From positions 1-10,730 of the forward strand of contig DATFBR010000083.1 in the NCBI GenBank assembly GCA_035253685.1: a DNA stretch of 10,730 bases. Reading direction: 5' to 3'. Below are positions 6,742-10,730 of the stretch, piece after piece; positions within the stretch are counted from its first letter, which is position 1; each line of letters starts with the position of its first letter. The notes under the pieces are model-generated. The model made no database searches. It had not been told where the DNA came from and saw only the letters and a list, made by a program, of their open reading frames with translations. The stretch is from DASRTE01 sp035253685 (lineage in GTDB: Bacteria > Actinomycetota > Actinomycetes > Jiangellales > Jiangellaceae). The translations under genes were made by a program, and so were the position numbers.

Positions 6742-6748
6742 CCTCCTC
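6742..6748 (-). promoter_or_regulatory. ribosome binding site that fixes the start at 6733
   Basis: On the minus strand GAGGAGG lies 8 bases before ATG 6733, nearly complementary to the 16S rRNA tail. It argues against the upstream in-frame ATG at 6757. Confidence 0.75.
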
Positions 6749-6793
6749 GATGGTCACCTACCCGGGCGGCTTACGGTCAATCCCGTGCCGGCC

Positions 6794-6825
6794 TTGACCT
6801 TGGACCGTGCTCCAAGGTCTACCGT
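6794..6825 (+). promoter_or_regulatory. MerR-type promoter of the metal-regulator gene
   Basis: TTGACC (6794-6799) and TACCGT (6820-6825) are separated by 20 bp, longer than the usual 17. Such over-long spacers are the hallmark of promoters that MerR-family activators untwist. The ATG at 6833 falls 7 bases after the -10, so the transcript would begin at or within a base of the start codon. The GAGG just before the ATG is too close (2 bases) to act as a ribosome binding site, so translation is probably leaderless. Confidence 0.7.
6796..6819. promoter_or_regulatory. MerR operator (9-bp inverted repeat)
   Basis: GACCTTGGA (6796-6804) and TCCAAGGTC (6811-6819) are perfect inverted repeats around CCGTGC. 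The repeat fills the spacer between the -35 and -10 hexamers, exactly where MerR dimers bind. The downstream gene encodes a MerR-family protein, so autoregulation is the simplest reading. Confidence 0.75.
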
Positions 6826-6832
6826 CGAGGGC

Positions 6833-7276
6833 ATGAGCCTGCAGCTGCGAAGCAAACCGCGCGGTACCGCCTTGACGGTCGCTGCCCTGGCTGCGGAGGT
6901 AGGCATCAGCGGGGACGCGGTGCGCTACTACGAACGCTCGGGCCTGCTCCCGGCGCCACCGCGCAGTCCGGCCGGCTACCGGCTCTACGACGACCGCGCG
7001 GTGGACCGGCTCCGGTTCATCCAGGGGTGCCAGCGCCTCGGCCTGCGGCTGCGGGAGATCTCGGACCTGTTGAGCGTCCGCGACACGGGCGAGTGTCCCT
7101 GCGAACCTGCCGAGCAGCTCCTTCGCCGTCGGATCGACGAGATCGACGCGGAACTCACGCGGTTGTCGACGTTGAGGAACGAGCTCGTCGACATGGTGTC
7201 CCGGCTGCCCACCTCGGACTGCCCTGATCCTTTGCCCGGTACGTGGTGCGCGGAGGGAGGTGAGCAATGTGACTGA
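6833..7276 (+). CDS. MerR-family metal-responsive regulator
   Basis: A 147-aa MerR-family activator/repressor. The winged helix is at about 13-50: LTVAALAAEVGISGDAVRYYERSGLLPAP, then GYRLYDD. Next come the linker FIQGCQRLGLRLREISDLLSVRD and a long dimerisation helix (about 92-125). Cysteines fall where metal-sensing members carry them: Cys90 (in ECPCEP, with Cys88) corresponds to Cys79 of ZntR or Cys82 of MerR. Cys130 and Cys139 near the C-terminus are nine residues apart, as Cys117 and Cys126 are in MerR. Cys66 and Cys146 are extra. This points to a thiophilic or divalent metal (Zn, Cd, Pb, Hg), but which one cannot be read from sequence. ATG 6833 is preferred over the upstream ATG at 6785, because the promoter and operator lie between them. 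The gene overlaps the next small ORF by 8 bases. Confidence 0.9.
   Translation: MSLQLRSKPRGTALTVAALAAEVGISGDAVRYYERSGLLPAPPRSPAGYRLYDDRAVDRLRFIQGCQRLGLRLREISDLLSVRDTGECPCEPAEQLLRRRIDEIDAELTRLSTLRNELVDMVSRLPTSDCPDPLPGTWCAEGGEQCD
7256..7261 (+). promoter_or_regulatory. ribosome binding site of the Cys-rich small ORF
   Basis: GGAGGT lies inside the last codons of the MerR gene, 7 bases before GTG 7269. It has the sequence and spacing of a strong Shine-Dalgarno site and is the main reason to believe the small ORF is translated. Confidence 0.7.
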
Positions 7277-7352
7277 CGAGCTGGTGGTGTCCGGCGCCTG
7301 CTGTGACGACCTGGACTGTCCTCCGGAGGCATGCACGGACGGCTGCTGCTGA
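7269..7352 (+). CDS. 27-aa cysteine-rich peptide, metallothionein-like
   Basis: An ORF of 27 codons plus stop that begins with GTG inside the end of the MerR gene (8-base overlap). It has six cysteines, at positions 11, 12, 17, 22, 26 and 27: a CC pair, spaced single Cys in DCPPEAC, and a terminal GCC. Seven Asp/Glu and no Lys, Arg or His make it very acidic. It has no signal peptide or membrane segment, so it should be cytosolic. Its best support is the GGAGGT site 7 bases upstream, the coupling to the regulator gene and a coding-like third-position bias. I infer a metal-binding role, either a buffer for or reporter to the MerR sensor, because a third to a quarter of it is thiol and the regulator has metal-sensor Cys. 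I know no named family for it. The stop is only 7 bases from the stop of the convergent reductase gene. Confidence 0.68.
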   Translation: MTDELVVSGACCDDLDCPPEACTDGCC

Positions 7353-7359
7353 GCCCGGG

Positions 7360-7944
7360 TCAGGCCCCGGCAGCGGCGTATCGAAGGACCACGTTGTCCG
7401 AACCCTCGAAACGGCGCGTGTCCAGCAGGCTCGAGCCGGATACGGGCGCGGCGAAGATCGGCGTGCCGTCGCCGAGCACCGCTGGGCCGACGACGAGATG
7501 GAGTTCGTCCACCAACCCTTCGGCGAGGAGGTGGTTCCACAGCATCCGGCTCGCGAAGCTGAGGATCTCGCCTCCGGGGCGTTGCTTGAGATCGGCGAGC
7601 CAGTGCTCCGCGCCGGCGCGGGGGACCACGGTGGTGGTGTCGTGCCACGGCGAGTCCGGATGCGGTGTGAACGTGTCCGTGACGACGGCCTTGTCCACCC
7701 TGTTGTAGATCTTCGCAAATTCGCGGTGCACCTCGGGCGCGTCGGCGTCGTCGGCCATGGCCGGCCAGAACCCGCTGAAGGCCTGGTATGACCTCCGCCC
7801 GAGCAGCACCGTGTCTGCCGCTCGGATCCGTTCGAGGTTGTAGGCATCGAAGGATGGATCCATGGACAGGACCATCACGTTCTTACCCGGGCCCTCGTAG
7901 TAGCCATCCAGGGACATGATGTTGCAGACGACAAGCTGGCGCAT
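7360..7944 (-). CDS. dihydrofolate reductase / RibD C-terminal family protein
   Basis: A 194-aa stand-alone member of the DHFR-like RibD C-terminal domain family. Visible family motifs are MSLDGYYEG (10-18), TVLLGRRSYQAFSGFWP (45-61), KAVVTDTF (85-92), the GGEILSFAS nucleotide-binding turn (124-132), and ELHLVVGPAVLGDGTPIF (147-164). The family uses NADPH to reduce varied substrates; in riboflavin synthesis the related RibD domain reduces a pyrimidine. Single-domain actinobacterial members are mostly uncharacterised, and no riboflavin or folate gene is near. Start ATG 7944 has GGGAGG 10 bases upstream. It follows the methyltransferase gene on the same strand after 134 bases, so it may have its own promoter. 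Confidence 0.9.
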   Translation of the reverse strand: MRQLVVCNIMSLDGYYEGPGKNVMVLSMDPSFDAYNLERIRAADTVLLGRRSYQAFSGFWPAMADDADAPEVHREFAKIYNRVDKAVVTDTFTPHPDSPWHDTTTVVPRAGAEHWLADLKQRPGGEILSFASRMLWNHLLAEGLVDELHLVVGPAVLGDGTPIFAAPVSGSSLLDTRRFEGSDNVVLRYAAAGA

Positions 7945-8078
7945 GGCGGCGTGTCCTCCCGTCTCGTGTTCGCTGTCGTTGGTTGAGAGACAGCGGACCC
8001 GCCCAATTCATCGGCGGAGGCGAGATTGATCGCAATGGAACCGAAGCACACGCATCGCGAGCGGCGTATACCCCTGTC
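7945..8078. other. intergenic region between methyltransferase and reductase genes
   Basis: This 134-base stretch holds the ribosome binding site of the reductase gene (GGGAGG, minus strand, 7960-7955). A weak 5-bp hairpin (CCCTG/CAGGG at 8072-8084) overlaps the methyltransferase stop. I see no clear promoter, RNA gene or repeat. Confidence 0.4.
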
Positions 8079-8900
8079 TCAGGGCTTGCGTCCGAGGGCG
8101 CCGAGCGGGTCGGCCTCGGGACGCGGCTCTCCGTTGACCTTGACATCGCCGAGATCGGGCCGCCACTTCGACACCGGAACCATTCCGGGCTCGACCATCT
8201 CGAGCCGGTCGAAGTACCGGGCGATCTGCTCGGGGTCACGCGCGGTCATCTTGGGTTCGCCGAACTGGTTCCACTGCTGAAGCAGCGCATCCATCGACTC
8301 ACTGTGAGTGGGGTCGGTGACCGCCAGATAGCTGCCGGACGGCACGGCGTCCAGCAACTGGTCGACGATCGCGATCGCCTCGTCGTCGTCGAGGATGTGC
8401 CCCAGCACACCGAGCATCGTGATCGCGACCGGTTGCGTGAAATCGAGCGTCCTGGCGGCTTCCTGCAGAATCTTGTCGGTGTCACGCGCGTCGGCGTCGA
8501 TGTAGTCGGTACGGCCCTCCGGGGTGCTGGTGAGCAGGGCTCGGGCGTGGGCCAGCACGAGCGGGTCGTTGTCGACGTAGACGATGCGACTTTCCGGTGC
8601 GATCGACTGCGCGACCTCATGTGTGTTGTTCTTCGTCGGCAGGCCGGTGCCGATGTCGAGGAACTGCCGCACGCCCCCCTCGGCGGCGAGGTAGGTGACG
8701 GTACGCGCGAGGAACGCGCGTACCGACCGGGCCAGGTACCCGATGTCGGGAAAGATCAGGAGAACCTGATCACCCACTTGGCGGTCGATCGCGAAGTTGT
8801 CCTTTCCGCCCAGCCAGTAGTTCCAGATGCGGGCCGAGTGGGGAATCGACGTGTCGATCTTGGACTGATCGTCGCCTTCAGGAGGTGGCGCGTCCGTCAC
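8079..8900 (-). CDS. SAM-dependent methyltransferase, DUF574 (Methyltransf_19) family
   Basis: A 273-aa class I methyltransferase of the actinobacterial DUF574 family. It has the family N-terminal signature SIPHSARIWNYWLGGKDNFAIDR (18-40). The SAM-binding loop is FLDIGTGLPTKNNTHEVAQ (80-98), and the acidic residue that binds the SAM ribose follows in VYVDNDPLVLAHAR (Asp110). A later ADARD segment and AITMLGVLGHI complete the Rossmann core. These proteins occur in many copies in filamentous actinomycetes and their substrates are almost all unknown. GTG 8900 is chosen because AGGAGAGG stands 10 bases upstream and the signature starts soon after. The frame stays open to 9596, but that extension is antisense to the SnoaL-like gene. 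It is divergent from the NTF2-fold gene. Confidence 0.92.
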   Translation of the reverse strand: MTDAPPPEGDDQSKIDTSIPHSARIWNYWLGGKDNFAIDRQVGDQVLLIFPDIGYLARSVRAFLARTVTYLAAEGGVRQFLDIGTGLPTKNNTHEVAQSIAPESRIVYVDNDPLVLAHARALLTSTPEGRTDYIDADARDTDKILQEAARTLDFTQPVAITMLGVLGHILDDDEAIAIVDQLLDAVPSGSYLAVTDPTHSESMDALLQQWNQFGEPKMTARDPEQIARYFDRLEMVEPGMVPVSKWRPDLGDVKVNGEPRPEADPLGALGRKP

Positions 8901-8910
8901 GGCAGGGGAA

Positions 8911-8918
8911 CCTCTCCT
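8911..8918 (-). promoter_or_regulatory. ribosome binding site fixing the methyltransferase start
   Basis: AGGAGAGG on the minus strand lies 10 bases before GTG 8900 and supports this start over any upstream codon in the open frame. Confidence 0.6.
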
Positions 8919-8969
8919 GTGTCGGGAGTCGCTTCGCACTGAACCTAGACCATTCGTCCGGCCGTCGAT

Positions 8970-8986
8970 AGCCCGGAAATCGGGCT
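8970..8986. repeat. inverted repeat in a divergent promoter region
   Basis: AGCCCG and CGGGCT pair perfectly around GAAAT in the 159-base region between the divergent methyltransferase and NTF2-fold genes. It could be an operator shared by both, or chance in GC-rich DNA. A plus-strand TACCGT at 9030-9035 is a possible -10 for the NTF2-fold gene, without a convincing -35. Confidence 0.35.
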
Positions 8987-9059
8987 GTGGAAACAGGAAG
9001 AGTGGTCCCATCGGGCCCGGCGGAGCCCCTACCGTCAGCGGAGGAGTCAGGGGGGTCGA

Positions 9060-9458
9060 ATGCCCGATCAGTCGGTTCTGCTCGACCAGGTGCGGTGGCA
9101 CTGGGAGTACGTGAGCAAGGATGTTGACCGCGCACACGAGATCTACCACGACGACGCGGTGCTGGAGTTTCCGCAGTCGGGAGAGCGTTTCGAAGGCGTT
9201 GCGAACTTCCGGGAGTGGCGCCGCCGGTACCCGGCCGACGTGCGCTTCCGGATCCGACGGATGACCGTACGCGACGACCTGGCTGTGGTCGAGTGCTCGA
9301 TCAGCTACAACGGCGGTCCCTGGCAGTACGGGGTTCAACTGCTCGAGTTCCGAGGTGACAAGGTCGTACGCGAGCGGATCTACGTCATGGACGGCTGGCA
9401 AGCCCCGGAGTGGCGCGCGCCATGGCGTTCCGACACGCTCGCGGACCCGCCGGAGTGA
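9060..9458 (+). CDS. SnoaL/NTF2-like fold protein
   Basis: A 132-aa protein of the nuclear transport factor 2 / SnoaL-like superfamily, with the usual order of N-terminal helices and a curved sheet. HWEYVSKDVDRAHEIYHDDAVLEFPQSGERFEGVANFREWRRRYP (14-58) is the family pattern of a helix, a Y/F-DDAV strand and a G-x-x-F/W turn, followed by FRIRRMTVRDDLAVVE and VRERIYVMDGW. The fold serves cyclases, isomerases, hydrolases and ligand-binding proteins, so no reaction can be named. AGGGGGG 4 bases and GGAGGAG 13 bases before the ATG could both serve as ribosome binding sites. It has no signal peptide. It sits between a methyltransferase (divergent) and a SARP regulator (same strand, 74 bases downstream). 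Confidence 0.88.
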   Translation: MPDQSVLLDQVRWHWEYVSKDVDRAHEIYHDDAVLEFPQSGERFEGVANFREWRRRYPADVRFRIRRMTVRDDLAVVECSISYNGGPWQYGVQLLEFRGDKVVRERIYVMDGWQAPEWRAPWRSDTLADPPE

Positions 9459-9492
9459 CGCGCGTCCCGTCGCGAGTGTCGTAGCTGCCCGA

Positions 9493-9516
9493 GGCCCGCG
9501 TGGCCCGCCGCGGGCC
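9493..9516. repeat. 8-bp GC-rich hairpin between the NTF2-fold and SARP genes
   Basis: GGCCCGCG and CGCGGGCC pair perfectly around an 8-base loop. It lies 35 bases after the NTF2-fold stop and 5 bases before a possible -10 of the SARP gene. It may end the upstream transcript, though it has no T-run, or act as a regulatory site in the SARP promoter. Confidence 0.45.
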
Positions 9517-9520
9517 GGTG

Positions 9521-9526
9521 TAACGT
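9521..9526 (+). promoter_or_regulatory. possible -10 box giving a leaderless SARP mRNA
   Basis: TAACGT stands 6 bases before GTG 9533, the distance at which transcription would begin at the start codon. No -35 consensus is seen; the region upstream is occupied by a hairpin. Confidence 0.4.
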
Positions 9527-9532
9527 CCGTAC

Positions 9533-10730
9533 GTGGGGGACGACGTGACTGCTCCGACACAGCGGTCACCAGGCGGCGCCGAGCACGGGTCGACAACGAC
9601 GCCTCGGTTCGGCATCCTTGGTCCGCTGCAAGCGGTCGGCGAGGATGGCAGCCGAGTCGATCTCGGAGGCCGGAAACAGCGCGATCTCCTGGGGATGCTG
9701 CTCCTGCACCTGAACCAGTTCGTGCCCGCGAGCCGCCTCATCGACGAGCTGTGGGACGGTGCGCCTCCGGCCAGCGCCGACGTCACCCTGCGCACGCATG
9801 TCTCACGCCTGCGGCAGCGTCTGGCGGCGGCAGGGCCCGAGGAGTCACTGGTCACGCGCCCTTCCGGCTATGGTCTCGTCCTGGATCGGGACTTGGTCGA
9901 CTCGTCCCGATTCGAGCGACTCGCCGGACTGGGCCAAGAGGCCCTCGGCCTCGCGAAGCCGGAGCAGGCCGTGCAGCTGCTCCGCTCCGCCCTGGAGCTG
10001 TGGCGTGGCGACGTGCTCGAGGACCTCGGCAGCCCGGGGTACGCGCAGTCGGAGGCCACCCGGTTGGACGAGCTACGGCTGGCGACCCTGGAATCCCGCA
10101 TCGACGCTGACCTCCAACTGGGTCGGCACAACAGCGTGGTGGCCGAGCTCGACCAACTCGTGGCGGCGCACCCGTTCCGCGAGCGCCTGTGCGGTCAGCT
10201 CATGCTCGCGCTGTACCGGTGCGGCCGCCAGGTCGACGCGCTCGCCGCGTTCTCGTCCGCCCGGCAGCGGCTTGCCGACGAGCTCGGCCTGGACCCGGGT
10301 CCCGCGCTCGTGGAACTGGAGACGGCGATCCTGCGCCACGACCCCTCGTTGCTGTTGCCGGACGAGTGGTCCCGCCTGCCGCACACCGACAGCGACGCGG
10401 CCGTGCACCCGCCATCGAAGCCTCCCGACGCGCTCTTCGTGGCCGCTCGACGCACCCCCATGGTGGGGCGCTCCGCTGAGCTGCAGCGACTGCGTGCCCG
10501 GTGGGAGGCCGTATCGGGAGGTGGCCGACACGTCGTGCTCATCTCCGGCGAAGCGGGGGTCGGAAAGACCAGGCTGGTCGCCGAATTGGCACAAGTCGCG
10601 AACGACGATTCGGCCCTCCTCGTCGGTCGTAGCGACCCGGTCGCGGCGATGCCCTACCAGGTGGTCGTCGAGGCGTTTCGAGGAAGTGCGGAGGTGGCCC
10701 TCGCCCTCGCCGAGGCGCCAGCGGTCGTCC
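9533..10730 (+). CDS. AfsR/SARP-type regulator with BTAD and AAA ATPase domains, 5' part
   Basis: The first 399 residues of a large regulator that runs off the window end. After a short Thr/Gly-rich tail comes an OmpR-like winged-helix DNA-binding domain (25-115: RFGILGPLQAV, GGRKQRDLLGMLLLHLNQFV, LIDELWDGAPP, LRTHVSRLRQRL). A bacterial transcriptional activator domain, BTAD, follows (about 122-268; RSALELWRGD, HPFRERLCGQLMLALYRCGRQVDALAAF, LADELGLDPGPAL). Then comes the start of a STAND/AAA ATPase module: MVGRSAELQRL, and a Walker A GEAGVGKT at 339-346. This is the architecture of AfsR-like 'large SARPs', which activate secondary-metabolite or differentiation genes. An in-frame TAA at 9521 limits the start to GTG 9533, GTG 9545 or later. 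I prefer 9533 as a leaderless start; GTG 9545 would have GGGGGA only 4 bases upstream. Its targets are not visible. Confidence 0.92.
   Translation, partial: MGDDVTAPTQRSPGGAEHGSTTTPRFGILGPLQAVGEDGSRVDLGGRKQRDLLGMLLLHLNQFVPASRLIDELWDGAPPASADVTLRTHVSRLRQRLAAAGPEESLVTRPSGYGLVLDRDLVDSSRFERLAGLGQEALGLAKPEQAVQLLRSALELWRGDVLEDLGSPGYAQSEATRLDELRLATLESRIDADLQLGRHNSVVAELDQLVAAHPFRERLCGQLMLALYRCGRQVDALAAFSSARQRLADELGLDPGPALVELETAILRHDPSLLLPDEWSRLPHTDSDAAVHPPSKPPDALFVAARRTPMVGRSAELQRLRARWEAVSGGGRHVVLISGEAGVGKTRLVAELAQVANDDSALLVGRSDPVAAMPYQVVVEAFRGSAEVALALAEAPAVV

Noticed and set aside
7352..7371. GC-rich imperfect hairpin between the Cys-rich ORF and the convergent reductase gene as a bidirectional terminator
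   Set aside because: The stem is 7 bp with a mismatch, lies partly within the reductase coding end and has no T-run, so it is not better than chance in such GC-rich DNA.
7983..8942. 319-codon plus-strand ORF opposite the methyltransferase
   Set aside because: It is an antisense shadow with no domain pattern and no ribosome binding site.
8901..9596. N-terminal extension of the methyltransferase to 505 aa
   Set aside because: The family signature and ribosome binding site place the start at GTG 8900; the extension is antisense to the NTF2-fold gene.

Overview
The window reads as chromosomal DNA of a high-GC actinomycete (Actinomycetota). The third codon positions of every real gene are strongly G/C-biased. 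The gene families also point there: an ECF42-type sigma factor with a DGPF/YCII partner, a Ddn-like F420-dependent nitroreductase homologue, a FadE5-type acyl-CoA dehydrogenase, a DUF574-type SAM methyltransferase and a SARP/BTAD-ATPase regulator. The last two are especially common in filamentous actinomycetes. The genus cannot be fixed from the sequence alone. No rRNA, tRNA, CRISPR array, insertion sequence or transposase is visible.

Layout. (1) 1-1529, plus: the 3' end of a YCII/DGPF-domain protein, then a 413-aa ECF42-like sigma factor with a long C-terminal extension. (2) 1530-1797: a gap with a coding-like stretch on the minus strand, possibly a gene remnant. (3) 1798-2298, plus: a 166-aa deazaflavin (F420)-dependent nitroreductase-family protein, convergent with the next gene. 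(4) 2400-4259, minus: a close FadE5 relative, preceded by two 12-bp quasi-palindromic operator-like boxes. (5) 4363-6320, minus: three closely spaced genes, ASCH protein, then HAD hydrolase, then flavodoxin-family protein, with a possible leaderless promoter at the front and a hairpin terminator at the end. (6) 6365-6733, minus: a small protein that resembles a segment found with phage prohead proteases, here standing alone. (7) 6794-7352, plus: a MerR-family metal-sensor-like regulator under a classical MerR promoter (20-bp spacer, 9-bp inverted repeat), overlapped at its stop by a 27-codon Cys-rich ORF with a near-ideal ribosome binding site. (8) 7360-8900, minus: a DHFR/RibD-C family reductase and a DUF574-type SAM methyltransferase. 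(9) 9060-9458, plus: a SnoaL/NTF2-fold protein. (10) 9533 to the window edge, plus: a SARP/BTAD regulator with an AAA-type ATPase domain, cut off by the window end.

Functionally this is a mosaic of small transcription units rather than one pathway. Several units pair a regulator with a probable target or partner: the ECF42 sigma with YCII, the MerR with the Cys-rich peptide, and the operators in front of fadE5. The item most likely to be undescribed is the MerR plus 27-aa Cys-rich peptide pair, which looks like a minimal, self-contained metal-sensing or metal-buffering operon. The standalone prohead-protease-associated domain protein and the tandem operator at fadE5 are the next most interesting.
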